Source: Methanocalculus alkaliphilus (lineage in GTDB: Archaea > Halobacteriota > Methanomicrobia > Methanomicrobiales > Methanocorpusculaceae). From it: 64,000 nt of DNA. The stretch lies in assembly GCF_024170505.1 (NCBI RefSeq), contig NZ_JALJYG010000004.1, forward strand, positions 107,964 to 171,963. Direction: 5' to 3'. Positions 53,940-63,543 of this stretch are shown piece after piece (positions within the stretch are counted from its first letter, which is position 1; every line of letters starts with the position of its first letter). Under the pieces are notes generated by a model. It saw only the letters and a program-made list of their open reading frames with translations. It was not told the origin of the DNA and ran no database searches. A program made the translations under genes and the position numbers.

Positions 53940-55043
53940 TTGAAAGAAATATCAGAGAGCGATCAAAAGAAGAACACCCACACAATCGACCGCCTCGTCG
54001 GCATTGCCCGGCAGTGGTATGACCAGATTGCAGATGGCGAGATCCCCTCGATCAATCTGCCGATCCGGACGAAGCAGAATATCACGTATGATGATGCGAC
54101 CGAGGTCTGGAAGTACGGGGAGAAGGAGAGCACCCGTGCCGCATCGACCGCCCGGAGTGCGACACACCTGCTGAAGATGGCCTATACCATCGGTTTTCTT
54201 AAAGAACAGCTCCTCCAGAACCGGTCATCGACGCTGAGGGAGATGTACTATATCTCTGAGTCCTGGAAGAAGGCGAAGTTTGCTGCACAGGATGAGAGTA
54301 ACTATCTCGTCGAGGATCTCGAGATCGTCACGCATGTTGAACGGGAGGCCTTCCATCTCCGGCCCGAGGAGGACGGGGCGTCGATCTTTGGCTCTCTCAG
54401 ACTGCGTGAGTCGACCCGCCGTGGGATCCGTGAGATCCACTGCCGGGATGATGTGGGGGAGGCCGGGTATTCCATCCCAAATAATGTCGGGAATGTTGAT
54501 CTGATCGACCATGACGCGAAGTTCGTCATTGCGATGGAGACCGGCGGTATGTATGCCCGTCTCCAGGAGAACGGTTTTGATGAAGAGTTCGGTGCGATCC
54601 TCGTCCATCTCAAAGGCCAGCCGGCCCGGTCGACCCGGCGGATGCTGAAGAAGCTGAACGAGGATCTGAAGCTCCCGATCCTCATCTTCACCGATGGCGA
54701 CCCCTGGAGTTACCGGATCTACGCCTCGGTCGCCTATGGCTCGATCAAGAGCGCCCATATGTCCGAGCTCCTCGCCACCCCGGCGGCGCAGTTTGTGGGT
54801 GTCCAGCCCTCGGACATCCGGGACTATGATCTCCCTGCCGACAGCTTAAGCGAGCAGGATATCGCCGCCCTGAAGGCAGAGCTGACCGACCCCCGGTTTG
54901 CAACAGACTACTGGCGCGAGCAGATCAATCTTCAGTTGTCGATGGGGCTGAAGTCGGAGCAGCAGGCGTTTGCGGCGAGGGGGCTGGATTTTGTGACGGG
55001 GGAGTACCTGCCGAAGCGGTTGAAGGAGATGGGGGTTGTGTGA
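53940..55043 (+). CDS. top6A: DNA topoisomerase VI subunit A
   Basis: Spo11-like catalytic subunit of the type IIB topoisomerase. The active-site Tyr region [17 protein letters not shown] is near residue 100, and the Toprim metal site is formed by [14 protein letters not shown] and [20 protein letters not shown]. 367 residues, full length. The first start in frame is TTG 53940, with AGAGGAA about eight bases before; no ATG occurs before the catalytic region. Normally top6B sits directly upstream and overlaps, but here it is absent and the space is non-coding. Confidence 0.95.
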   Translation: MKEISESDQKKNTHTIDRLVGIARQWYDQIADGEIPSINLPIRTKQNITYDDATEVWKYGEKESTRAASTARSATHLLKMAYTIGFLKEQLLQNRSSTLREMYYISESWKKAKFAAQDESNYLVEDLEIVTHVEREAFHLRPEEDGASIFGSLRLRESTRRGIREIHCRDDVGEAGYSIPNNVGNVDLIDHDAKFVIAMETGGMYARLQENGFDEEFGAILVHLKGQPARSTRRMLKKLNEDLKLPILIFTDGDPWSYRIYASVAYGSIKSAHMSELLATPAAQFVGVQPSDIRDYDLPADSLSEQDIAALKAELTDPRFATDYWREQINLQLSMGLKSEQQAFAARGLDFVTGEYLPKRLKEMGVV

Positions 55044-55066
55044 GAGGAGGATTTTACATAATATGA

Positions 55067-56188
55067 TTATTTCTGAAGCGTTTCGTAAAAATCGATCAGC
55101 ACCTTTTCCATATTTCCCCAGTTATATTTTTCGATAACTGCCCTTCTTCCATTTTCACCCATCCTTCTTGCCTCCGCAGGGTTACTTAAGAGATAGTCAA
55201 GAGCCTCTGCGATGGCCTCCACATCTGCCGGATCAACAAGGATACCACAGTCTGCATCTTCAACCACTCTTCGTATCTCTGGCAAATCACTGGCAATAAC
55301 CGGGAGCCCCATCAGCATGTAGTCGAAGAGTTTGTTTGGGAGACCTATTGAAATATTATAATAATGTGGCTGAAAGAGGAGAAGGCCGAGGTAACATTTA
55401 CTCAGTTCTTCATACATTCTGCGATAAGGAAGATGACCTGTTGTCGCTATCCAGCTCCATTTATCATCCATATCAGGTACACAATCCACAAGATCAAACC
55501 TGATATTACCAATAAGTTTGAGTGATACATCAGTGTGAAGAGGGATTATTCGTTCAACCGCAAGAATCCCCTCAAGGATTCCATGGAAGAGATGCATATT
55601 CCCGGCAACAGATACAATGATTTTTCCTTCATTATCTGAATGACAAACAATGTTATATTCAGGGATTGAAAAGTTTGAGATGATAATTGATCTAATTCCT
55701 CTTCTTTCAAACCGCTCAGCAACACTTTCACTGACAGCTATTATACCATCAGATTGTTTCGCCAATACATGTTCAATAATATTTACAATTGATCCTACGA
55801 CCCTCTGTCGAATGGATCCTTCTTGCATATGAAAGTCGAACGGGATTTCACTAGGCCAATGTTCATGAACATCATACACTACAGGTTTGCGTAAGAGTAA
55901 CTTCAGAACAAGACCGATCAGAAGAGAGTCAGGCTCATGGCAATGGAATACATCTGTATCCACCTTTCTTGCTGCAAGAAAGATTCGAAAAATGGTTAGC
56001 GGATGAAAGAGAAGCGATTTTGATTTTTTTACAGTAATTATTTTGATGCCAGCCTCATCGAACCTATCTGAAATATCACTAGGGGCAATAATCGTCACAG
56101 CATGTTTTTTCGCAAGGCTTCGCGCCTCTTTCTGGAAGATTCTTCCATCATTGTATGGATGAGTTGTGGTGAGCATGGAGATTTTCAT
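55067..56188 (-). CDS. Family 4 glycosyltransferase
   Basis: GT-B fold enzyme for surface glycan assembly. N-terminal KISMLTTTHPYNDGRIFQKEARSL and DVFHCHEPDSLLIGLVLKLLLRKPVVYDVHEHWPSE; C-terminal donor site with NKLFDYMLMGLPVIASDLPEIRRVVEDADCGILVDP (E-x7-E motif region). 373 residues. More A/T-rich than its neighbours, which is common in surface-sugar genes. It converges on top6A. Confidence 0.9.
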   Translation of the reverse strand: MKISMLTTTHPYNDGRIFQKEARSLAKKHAVTIIAPSDISDRFDEAGIKIITVKKSKSLLFHPLTIFRIFLAARKVDTDVFHCHEPDSLLIGLVLKLLLRKPVVYDVHEHWPSEIPFDFHMQEGSIRQRVVGSIVNIIEHVLAKQSDGIIAVSESVAERFERRGIRSIIISNFSIPEYNIVCHSDNEGKIIVSVAGNMHLFHGILEGILAVERIIPLHTDVSLKLIGNIRFDLVDCVPDMDDKWSWIATTGHLPYRRMYEELSKCYLGLLLFQPHYYNISIGLPNKLFDYMLMGLPVIASDLPEIRRVVEDADCGILVDPADVEAIAEALDYLLSNPAEARRMGENGRRAVIEKYNWGNMEKVLIDFYETLQK

Positions 56189-56362
56189 AAATTGTCCAGA
56201 TCCAGATAATTTCGAGTAGAGATATTTATTGATAAGCTCAATTTCCTATCTTCAGGATGTTCGACAATAATAGGACGTGGGGCTGATTAATCATTTCCAA
56301 TGCAAAAATGTATCATACTAACCATCATATTTGTAATGAACTGAGATCTTTTGAGAGATTAT

Positions 56363-57457
56363 ATGCAGATCCCAATCGCCCGCCCATCCCTTGGCCCTGA
56401 AGAAGCAGAAGCCGTTACTGCCGTCCTTGCATCCGGAATCATCGCCGAAGGACCCGTTACCAGATCATTTGAGCATGAATTTGCCACGTACTGCGGGGTT
56501 GCCCATGCCGTTGCCATAAACAATGGGACCGCCGCTCTCCATGCAGCTCTTCTTGCAGCAGGGGTGGGATCTGGTGATGAGGTAATTGTCCCTGCATTCA
56601 CCTTCTTTGCAACCGCATCATCGGTTGCGATGACCGGGGCAAAACCGGTCTTTGCGGATGTGCTGAGAGATACCTGTTGTATCGATCCGGATTCTGTATG
56701 TGATCGGATCACAGAAAAGACGAAAGCGGTGATCGGTGTCCACCTCTATGGCCAGCCCTGCGATGTGTTTCTACTGAGAGAGATCTGCTCAGACCGGGGA
56801 CTTGTCTTCATTGAGGATGCAGCACAGGCTCATGGAGCGGAGATCAATGGAGCGAAGGTGGGCTCAATCGGGGATCTCGCCTGCTTCTCCTTCTATGCCA
56901 CCAAGAATATGGCGACCGGAGAAGGGGGGATGGTGACAACCAACTCAGCTGATCTACATGACCGGCTCCGGCGGATCATCAACCACGGGCAGTCCGAGAA
57001 GTACATCCATACCGAGATCGGGTACAACTACCGAATGACCGATATTGCCGCTGCCATCGGGCGGGTGCAGCTGTCGAAACTGGATGGATTCATCCAGGCA
57101 CGGCAGGAGAATGCAACATTCTTCAACGAGCATATCGATGTCACCGGCATCATCACCCCTGTCGTTGCTCAGGGCAGATCCCCTGTCTGGCACCAGTATG
57201 TAATACAGGTAACAGAGGATGCCCCGCTCTCCCGTGAGGAACTGATGGCGTACCTGAAGGAGCAGGGGATCGGATCTGCCATCCACTACCCGGTGCCGCT
57301 CCACAGGCAGCCGGTCTTTGCATCAATTGGAGCTGATGGTGGGATTGCATGCCCGGTTGCAGATGAACTCGCAGAAAAGGTTCTCTCGCTTCCTGTCCAT
57401 CCCGGTGTCGGTGCAGCAGAGCGGCAATATATTGTGGATGCTTTGAACAAGCCATAA
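56363..57457 (+). CDS. DegT/DnrJ/EryC1 sugar aminotransferase (UDP-3-keto-GlcNAc type)
   Basis: PLP enzyme that aminates a keto sugar nucleotide. Internal Lys in CFSFYATKNMATGEGGM; other signatures are VAINNGTAALHAALLAAGVGSGDEVIVPAFTF and FIEDAAQAHGAEING. 364 residues; ATG 56363 (MQIPIARPSLGPEEAEAV) is family-like. The oxidoreductase 33 bases downstream is its likely partner: oxidation at C3 of UDP-GlcNAc, then amination, giving UDP-GlcNAc3N, as in methanococci. Confidence 0.9.
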   Translation: MQIPIARPSLGPEEAEAVTAVLASGIIAEGPVTRSFEHEFATYCGVAHAVAINNGTAALHAALLAAGVGSGDEVIVPAFTFFATASSVAMTGAKPVFADVLRDTCCIDPDSVCDRITEKTKAVIGVHLYGQPCDVFLLREICSDRGLVFIEDAAQAHGAEINGAKVGSIGDLACFSFYATKNMATGEGGMVTTNSADLHDRLRRIINHGQSEKYIHTEIGYNYRMTDIAAAIGRVQLSKLDGFIQARQENATFFNEHIDVTGIITPVVAQGRSPVWHQYVIQVTEDAPLSREELMAYLKEQGIGSAIHYPVPLHRQPVFASIGADGGIACPVADELAEKVLSLPVHPGVGAAERQYIVDALNKP

Positions 57458-57490
57458 CTTGGGTTTTCAATAAGGAATGGAGAGTATGAG

Positions 57491-58408
57491 ATGAGGGATG
57501 CTGGTGTTATCGGGTGTGGGGTTATGGGCAGGAACCATGTCCGGGTCTATAGTGAACTGAAGGAGGTCGGGACAACCTATGTCTTTGACCTTGATACAAA
57601 GAGTGCCGAAGAGGTGGCTGCCTATACCGGAGCCGAGGTCTGTTCATCAATTGAGGAACTACTCCGAAAGGTCGATCTCGTCTCGCTTGCTGTCCCCACC
57701 CGGTTCCATTTTGAGACAGCAAAACAGGTGATCGGATCCGGAGTGCATACCTTGATTGAAAAACCGATCTGCGGAACCGCAACCGAGGCAGAAAAGCTGA
57801 TACAGGAAATTCCTGAGGGGATTGTCGTTGGTGTTGGGCATATCGAGCGGTTCAACCCGATCGTCCCTGAGATCAGAAGAATCGCAACCGCCCCCCAGTA
57901 TGTCGCCTTCCACCGGCACAACCCGGCATCCGGCCGGATCACTGATGCCTCGATCGTCGAGGATCTGATGATCCATGACATCGACATCCTCTTCAATGCC
58001 TTCTTCCCGGATCAGGAGTATTCCTTCTCGGCACGCGGGAACGGCGATATCGCCCTCGTCCTCGGATCAGTTGATACCACCTCCTTCTATCTCTCTGCAT
58101 CCCGGAAATCCGCAAAGAAGATCCGATCGATCTATATCGAGGAGGAAGAGCGGACGATTGAAGGCGACTTCATGACCCAGGAGATCTTTGTGTACCGCAA
58201 GCCCGAGACCTATGATCAGACCAATGGCCTGTATAGGCAGGAGAATATCATCGAGAAGGTACTCGTCAATAAGGTCGAGCCCCTGAAGGTCGAGCTCCAG
58301 GCATTTGTACGGGCAGCTCACGACGGCAAACCATTTGAGGTGACACCGGAACAGGGGCTCCTGAATCTCCAGATCTGTGAAGAGGTTATGGAGGAGATGA
58401 AGAGGTGA
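57491..58408 (+). CDS. Gfo/Idh/MocA oxidoreductase, probable UDP-GlcNAc 3-dehydrogenase
   Basis: NAD-binding N-terminus AGVIGCGVMGRNHVRVY and the catalytic motif LIEKPICGTATEAEKL, followed by GVGHIERFNPIVPEI, which marks the short archaeal/bacterial group acting on UDP-GlcNAc at C3. 305 residues. Lies between the aminotransferase and wecB, overlapping the latter by four bases, which supports a role in UDP-2,3-diamino sugars. Confidence 0.87.
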   Translation: MRDAGVIGCGVMGRNHVRVYSELKEVGTTYVFDLDTKSAEEVAAYTGAEVCSSIEELLRKVDLVSLAVPTRFHFETAKQVIGSGVHTLIEKPICGTATEAEKLIQEIPEGIVVGVGHIERFNPIVPEIRRIATAPQYVAFHRHNPASGRITDASIVEDLMIHDIDILFNAFFPDQEYSFSARGNGDIALVLGSVDTTSFYLSASRKSAKKIRSIYIEEEERTIEGDFMTQEIFVYRKPETYDQTNGLYRQENIIEKVLVNKVEPLKVELQAFVRAAHDGKPFEVTPEQGLLNLQICEEVMEEMKR

Positions 58409-59499
58409 AGATCGTCTCAATCGTCGGCGCCCGCCCCCAGTTCATCAAGTGTGCCCCGGTCTCACGGGCACTCCGAAAGGATCATCAGGAGATTCTGGTG
58501 CATACCGGCCAGCATTATGATGAGAATATGTCCGGCATCTTCTTTGAGGAACTATCCATTCCAACACCCGACTATCATCTTGGGATCGGATCCGGCTCCC
58601 ATGGTGCGCAGACCGGCCGGATGCTCGCTGCGATTGAAGAGGTGCTGCTGAAGGAGACCCCGGATATGGTCATCATCTATGGTGACACCAACTCCACCCT
58701 CGCCGGTGCGCTGGCCGCTGCAAAACTCCATATTCGGATCGCCCATGTCGAGGCCGGCCTCCGGAGCTTTGACCGCAGCATGCCTGAGGAGATCAACCGT
58801 GTCCTCACCGACCATGCATCTGATCTCCTCTTTGTCCCAACCGAAAACGGGGTTGCAAACCTCGCCCGTGAGGGTATTGAAAAGGGTGTGCATCGTGTCG
58901 GGGATGTGATGGTCGATGCCCTCCTCTTCAACCGGGAGCTGGCAGCACGATCCGATATTCTGGATCGACTGGATCTCAAAACAGGTGCATATTACCTCGC
59001 CACTGTCCACCGTCCCAGCAACACCGATGATGAAAAGAACCTCAGGTCGATCATGGCCGCATTTGCCGCTCTTGATCTGCCCGTGATCTTCCCCGCCCAC
59101 CCGAGGACGCGGAAGTTCCTTGAGCAGTACGGAATTGCTGGTGACACAATCACAAATGTCCGTCTCATCGAGCCGCTCCCCTACCTCGATATGCTTGCAC
59201 TGCTCGGCCAGGCAGCCGCTGTCCTCACCGACTCAGGCGGTGTCCAGAAGGAGGCATATATCCTGCAGGTTCCCTGTATCACCCTGCGGGAGAATACCGA
59301 GTGGGTTGAGACAGTTGAGGATGGCTGGAACGTGCTTGCAGGTGCGGATACAAACCGTATCATTGCAGCTGTCAATCAGATCACCGGAGAGAGGCGAAAT
59401 CAGCAGAACGGGCAATTCCGGACCCACTCCGCACACTATGGCGATGGCACCGCCGCAGACGCGATCAGACGGATTATCAGTGCATTTGACAAAGAATAA
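58405..59499 (+). CDS. wecB: UDP-N-acetylglucosamine 2-epimerase (non-hydrolysing)
   Basis: Epimerises UDP-GlcNAc (or UDP-GlcNAc3NAc) to the manno form. Family signatures: IVGARPQFIKCAPVSRAL at the start, HTGQHYDENMSG, VIIYGDTNSTLAGALAAAKLHIRIAHVEAGLRSFDRSMPEEINR and LTDSGGVQKEAYILQVPCITLRENTEW. GTG start overlaps the previous stop. 364 residues. Substrate may be either sugar. Confidence 0.94.
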   Translation: MKIVSIVGARPQFIKCAPVSRALRKDHQEILVHTGQHYDENMSGIFFEELSIPTPDYHLGIGSGSHGAQTGRMLAAIEEVLLKETPDMVIIYGDTNSTLAGALAAAKLHIRIAHVEAGLRSFDRSMPEEINRVLTDHASDLLFVPTENGVANLAREGIEKGVHRVGDVMVDALLFNRELAARSDILDRLDLKTGAYYLATVHRPSNTDDEKNLRSIMAAFAALDLPVIFPAHPRTRKFLEQYGIAGDTITNVRLIEPLPYLDMLALLGQAAAVLTDSGGVQKEAYILQVPCITLRENTEWVETVEDGWNVLAGADTNRIIAAVNQITGERRNQQNGQFRTHSAHYGDGTAADAIRRIISAFDKE

Positions 59500-59541
59500 G
59501 AGAGACAACATTATCGATGGATTGAACCAGAGGAGACGAAC

Positions 59542-61110
59542 ATGACAGACCGGCACCCAGAGAACCACCAGAATCATCTCGCAACACTGTTCAAAGAACG
59601 CGGCCCCATCAGAACCATCGGTGTCATTGGCATGGGCTATGTCGGGATCCCCGCCGCCGTCCTCTTCGCCGATATCCCCGGGATCACCCATGTCTACGGG
59701 TTCCAGCGGGACTCAAAGACCTCGGGCTACAAGATCGCGATGCTGAACCGGGGCGAATCCCCCCTCAAAGGCGAGGAGCCGGGGCTTGAGCCGCTCCTCA
59801 AAAAGGTTGTTTCTACCGGGACCTTCTCCTGCACACCGGACTTTACAAAAATTGCAGACTGCGATGCGGTGACCCTTGCCATCCAGACCCCATTTCTGAA
59901 TCATGCAGATCTCCTCCCTGACTTCACCCCGCTCATCGACGGGCTCCGGCATGTCGGTCAGAACCTCCGGCCCGGAATGCTTGTTGTCCTTGAATCGACC
60001 ATCACTCCCGGTACCACCGCCGGGATGGCCCGGCAGATCCTCGAAGAGGAGTCCGGGCTTGTTGCCGGCCGGGACTTCGCCCTCGCCCATGCCCCTGAGC
60101 GGGTGATGGTCGGCCGGCTGCTCAGAAACATCCGCGAGCATGACCGGATCGTCGGCGGGATCGATCCCATCTCAACAGAGCGTGCCGTGGAGCTCTATAC
60201 CCCGGTTCTGACGACCGGCCGCGTCATCCCGATGACCGCAACCGCCGCCGAGGTGACCAAGACCGCAGAGAACACCTTCCGCGACCTCCAGATTGCCGCC
60301 GCGAACCAGCTCGCCCTCTACTGCGAGGCGATGGGCGTGAACTTCTATGATGTCCGGGCCGGGATCGACTCGCTGAAGGGCGAGGGGATCACCCGTGCCA
60401 TCCTCTGGCCAGGTGCCGGGGTCGGCGGCCACTGCCTGACGAAGGATACCTATCACCTGGAGCGTGGGGTTCAGCTCGCCGCAGAAGCAAGAGATACAAC
60501 AGAAGCTGAGGACGTGGCAGAAGTAGGGAACGCAGCAGAGTCCGGAAAACCCGGAAAATTCCCGGTGGCAAGAAAAGCCAGAGCCACTGTCCTCGACTAT
60601 CCCGAAGGGCGGCCCTCGCTCTACACCCTCGCCCGCGAGATCAACGACTTCATGCCCGCCCATATGCTCCACCTCACCGTGGCCGCCCTTGCAGAAGCCG
60701 GAAAACCCCTGAAAGGCGCCCGGATCGCCCTCCTCGGCTGGGCCTTCATCAACGATAGCGACGACGCCCGGAACAGCCCGTCTGATCCATTCTATCAGGC
60801 TGCAACGGCGGCGGGGGCCGAGGTCCGGGTGCACGACCCCTGGGTCGACCCCGCCACCTCGCCGGATCTCCCGAGCCCCGATCAGCCGGACGGCGGCCTC
60901 ACCATGGATCTGGAGCAGGCGCTCGCCGGTGCAGATGCCGTGGTGATCTTCACCGGGCATGCGGCGTACCGGGGGCTGGTGCCTGAGGATGTGAAACGAT
61001 GGTGCGGGTGCGAGCGGCCAGCGATCGTGGATGGAAGGAATGTTGTGGAGCCGGAGGAATGGGTGAAGGCAGGGTTTGTGTATAAAGGGGTTGGGAGAGG
61101 GGATTTATAA
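59542..61110 (+). CDS. wecC: UDP-N-acetyl-D-mannosamine dehydrogenase, with an insertion
   Basis: Oxidises C6 of the manno sugar to the uronic acid. NAD site IGVIGMGYVGIPAAVLFADI near residue 30, ESTITPGTTAGMARQIL, AHAPERVMVG, EVTKTAENTFRDLQIAAANQLA and WPGAGVGGHCLTKDTYHLERG with the catalytic Cys. At 522 residues it is longer than usual (about 430): about 40 Ala/Glu-rich residues (roughly 312-350, EARDTTEAEDVAEVGNAAES onward) are inserted after the catalytic Cys. The frame is intact on both sides. Confidence 0.93.
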   Translation: MTDRHPENHQNHLATLFKERGPIRTIGVIGMGYVGIPAAVLFADIPGITHVYGFQRDSKTSGYKIAMLNRGESPLKGEEPGLEPLLKKVVSTGTFSCTPDFTKIADCDAVTLAIQTPFLNHADLLPDFTPLIDGLRHVGQNLRPGMLVVLESTITPGTTAGMARQILEEESGLVAGRDFALAHAPERVMVGRLLRNIREHDRIVGGIDPISTERAVELYTPVLTTGRVIPMTATAAEVTKTAENTFRDLQIAAANQLALYCEAMGVNFYDVRAGIDSLKGEGITRAILWPGAGVGGHCLTKDTYHLERGVQLAAEARDTTEAEDVAEVGNAAESGKPGKFPVARKARATVLDYPEGRPSLYTLAREINDFMPAHMLHLTVAALAEAGKPLKGARIALLGWAFINDSDDARNSPSDPFYQAATAAGAEVRVHDPWVDPATSPDLPSPDQPDGGLTMDLEQALAGADAVVIFTGHAAYRGLVPEDVKRWCGCERPAIVDGRNVVEPEEWVKAGFVYKGVGRGDL

Positions 61111-61114
61111 TCGT

Positions 61115-61137
61115 CCCTAAAAAAAAAAATCAAAACC
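61115..61137 (-). terminator. A-run (T-run on minus strand) terminator
   Basis: Eleven A at 61119-61129, so a T-run right after the end of the leftward gene at 61141. It lies between convergent genes. Confidence 0.45.
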
Positions 61138-61140
61138 TTG

Positions 61141-62442
61141 CTATTCGTGATTGCGATTCTTACACATCTCCACGATTTCATTGATGAAAGCATCCAGTTC
61201 TTCACCACTGGTGTCCATTGTTGGTTCAGCACGACCTTTTGCAAGGGTATGTATAATCCATTGTTTGATCAAATCAGAATCTTGAGGGATCACTTCAGCG
61301 ATGCCGAGGGAGCGTTCGTGTACGTAGTAACTTTCGAAACTATCTGCATCCTTTATTCGTGGGTTTAAAATTCCACTCCGAATACCACCCCATGCTGCTT
61401 CGATGACAATCGAACTATCATAAGTAATATGCAAATCTACTTTCCGGAGCACAAGTGGTAATGGCAGAAAACTATCATTAATCCACTTATTAGTGATTTC
61501 AGCACCGAAGGTTGAGATTAGATAAGACTTAGCCAGTTCCAACTCATTTTCATCTCGTAATTGAACCGGGTGCAACCTGAGCACCCAATTATATTGATCA
61601 TATGTTTCAAGAATAACATTTTCAAGGGATTCAATCATAACTCCATTTGGAACATCTTCATAAATATCCATTAATCCCCATTGTAATGACACAAGAATTG
61701 AGGGTCTGACTTCATCCCAAGACTCAGAGGCAGGAATTATATCCTGTACCAGTATATCATTCTGATTCGCTATCATAAAACGTAAAAACCAAGGATTCCC
61801 GATTCTTACAACTCGAATTCCCTTCTGAACAGCCCACTTGGATAATGTGGCAACACTATGATCATCCCAGCAGAGAAAACCAGTTGGGAGCATTTCGGTG
61901 GGGGTGTCTATCCGATATTTCGCTCCATACCATGGATGAACATCTGAAATAACACCGTGCTGGAGATCATATACAGGAATACCCAATCCATTTCCTGCTT
62001 GACATAAAAAATCATCTGGTTGAATACTAATTACAATTCCAGGGTTTGCTTTTTTTAAAATTGAACTCCATAAGGTTACACGTTGTTGTTTCTCCCATTC
62101 TAATGAATTTTGTGTTCCTTTAAATATTTTTATAAATTGTTGCATGACAGCAAAAATAATATAATGCTGATGGAATGATACAGGGCAGTTATATGCCCGT
62201 TCTCCTGTTAGAATTGATAGTGGTCTGGCAACAGATTTTACCTTTAAAGAATGATTAATTAATAAATCTCCTAAAGAATCTACTAAGTGTGCATACGCTT
62301 TTCCATTATATACATATCCACAATTATTATCATGACGATATAGAAGGATATCACAAGAAGTTAAACTCTTCCATGTATCTTTAATTAAGAAGCCGCATAT
62401 TATATCTCTGAGAGACTCATTTCGCATTTTAATAGTAAACAT
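61141..62442 (-). CDS. Surface-glycan biosynthesis protein, probable glycosyltransferase
   Basis: I cannot place it in a precise family. The 433 residues look like a GT-B-fold capsule/CDP-glycerol-type transferase: a middle segment NGLGIPVYDLQHGVISDVHPWYGAKYRI, then WVLRLHPVQLRDENELE and ITYDSSIVIEAAWGGIRSGILNPRI, where the glycine-rich and His motifs would bind the nucleotide donor. No membrane helices. It is much more A/T-rich than the genes around it, with long A/T runs at its start, a sign of transfer. It reads in the same direction as pseI, 36 bases downstream of it. Confidence 0.6.
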   Translation of the reverse strand: MFTIKMRNESLRDIICGFLIKDTWKSLTSCDILLYRHDNNCGYVYNGKAYAHLVDSLGDLLINHSLKVKSVARPLSILTGERAYNCPVSFHQHYIIFAVMQQFIKIFKGTQNSLEWEKQQRVTLWSSILKKANPGIVISIQPDDFLCQAGNGLGIPVYDLQHGVISDVHPWYGAKYRIDTPTEMLPTGFLCWDDHSVATLSKWAVQKGIRVVRIGNPWFLRFMIANQNDILVQDIIPASESWDEVRPSILVSLQWGLMDIYEDVPNGVMIESLENVILETYDQYNWVLRLHPVQLRDENELELAKSYLISTFGAEITNKWINDSFLPLPLVLRKVDLHITYDSSIVIEAAWGGIRSGILNPRIKDADSFESYYVHERSLGIAEVIPQDSDLIKQWIIHTLAKGRAEPTMDTSGEELDAFINEIVEMCKNRNHE

Positions 62443-62478
62443 AATATTTATTTATAAAAAAATTATTGTAATTTGTAT

Positions 62479-63522
62479 TCACCCAACCATCCCCCACTCA
62501 ACCGCCATCCCTTTCTTCACATCCCTATTAACCCGCTTCCCCATTAAAACTTCATAATACTTCGGCGCAAGCCCAAGCCCCGGCCGGACGCACCGCAGGT
62601 TCTCCTTTGTAAACACATCACCGGCCTTCATATCCTCGGCAACATAGAGGGACCGCCGGAACATCAGAGATTTCTTCTCCGCCTCACCCGGCCCATACAC
62701 CACCCCGCCAAGCGACTGCCAGGCGCGCTCCGTCTCCTCCACCAGCATTTTCAGTTCAGCTGGCTCTATTGAAAATGCGCTGTCAACCCCCCCGTCGACT
62801 CGGCTGAGCGTGAAGTGCTTCTCGATCACTGTTGCTCCATGGGCGACCGCCGCCACCGCTGCGCCGATGCCGAGAGTGTGATCCGAGAGCCCGACCTCGC
62901 AGTTGAAAAGTTCGCGCATATGCGGGATAGTGAGGATGTTGCTGTTTTCGGGGGTGGACGGGTAGGTGCTCGTGCACTTGAGGAGGATTAGGTTCTGGCA
63001 CCCGGCATCCCGTGCGGTGCGCACCGCCTCGTCCAGTTCCGCGATTGTCGCCATTCCGGTTGAGATGATCAGCGGTTTGCCGGTTGCCGCCACCTTCCGG
63101 ATCAGCGGGAGATGGTTATTCTCAAACGAGGCAATCTTGTATGCAGGGACATTTAGGCTCTCAAGGAAATCAACGGCAGTCTCGTCAAACGGTGTTGAAA
63201 AGCAGATGAGCCCGAGCTCCTCTGCCCGCTTCATGATCGGCTCATGCCACTCCCAGGGCGTGTATGCCTGCTTGTAGAGATCATAGAGGTTCTGCCCTGT
63301 CCAGAGGCTCTTCTCATCGCTAATGAAGAACTCTCCCTCGGCGACATCAAGTGTGATGGTGTCTGCCGTGTAGGTCTGGAGCTTGATCGCATGGGCGCCC
63401 GCTTCGGCTGCTGCTTCGACGATTACCAGGGCACGGTCGAGGGAGTGGTTGTGGTTCCCGGACATCTCGGCGATGATGAAGGGGGGTTTGTTTTGACCAA
63501 TTGTATAATCACCTATGTTCAT
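62479..63522 (-). CDS. pseI: Pseudaminic acid synthase (NeuB family)
   Basis: Condenses a 6-deoxy-diacetamido-hexose with phosphoenolpyruvate to a nonulosonic acid. FIIAEMSGNHNHSLDRAL, HAIKLQTYTADTITLD and the SLWTGQNLYDLYKQAYTPW segment are PseI-like rather than NeuB-like; ISTGMATIAELDEAV and DHTLGIGAAVAAVAHGATVIEKHFT form the barrel active site, and a C-terminal SAF domain follows. 347 residues. The other pseudaminic acid genes (pseB, pseC, pseH, pseG, pseF) are not in the window, so they lie to the right or are lost. Confidence 0.85.
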   Translation of the reverse strand: MNIGDYTIGQNKPPFIIAEMSGNHNHSLDRALVIVEAAAEAGAHAIKLQTYTADTITLDVAEGEFFISDEKSLWTGQNLYDLYKQAYTPWEWHEPIMKRAEELGLICFSTPFDETAVDFLESLNVPAYKIASFENNHLPLIRKVAATGKPLIISTGMATIAELDEAVRTARDAGCQNLILLKCTSTYPSTPENSNILTIPHMRELFNCEVGLSDHTLGIGAAVAAVAHGATVIEKHFTLSRVDGGVDSAFSIEPAELKMLVEETERAWQSLGGVVYGPGEAEKKSLMFRRSLYVAEDMKAGDVFTKENLRCVRPGLGLAPKYYEVLMGKRVNRDVKKGMAVEWGMVG

Positions 63523-63543
63523 AACGGATCACCATAATATGAA

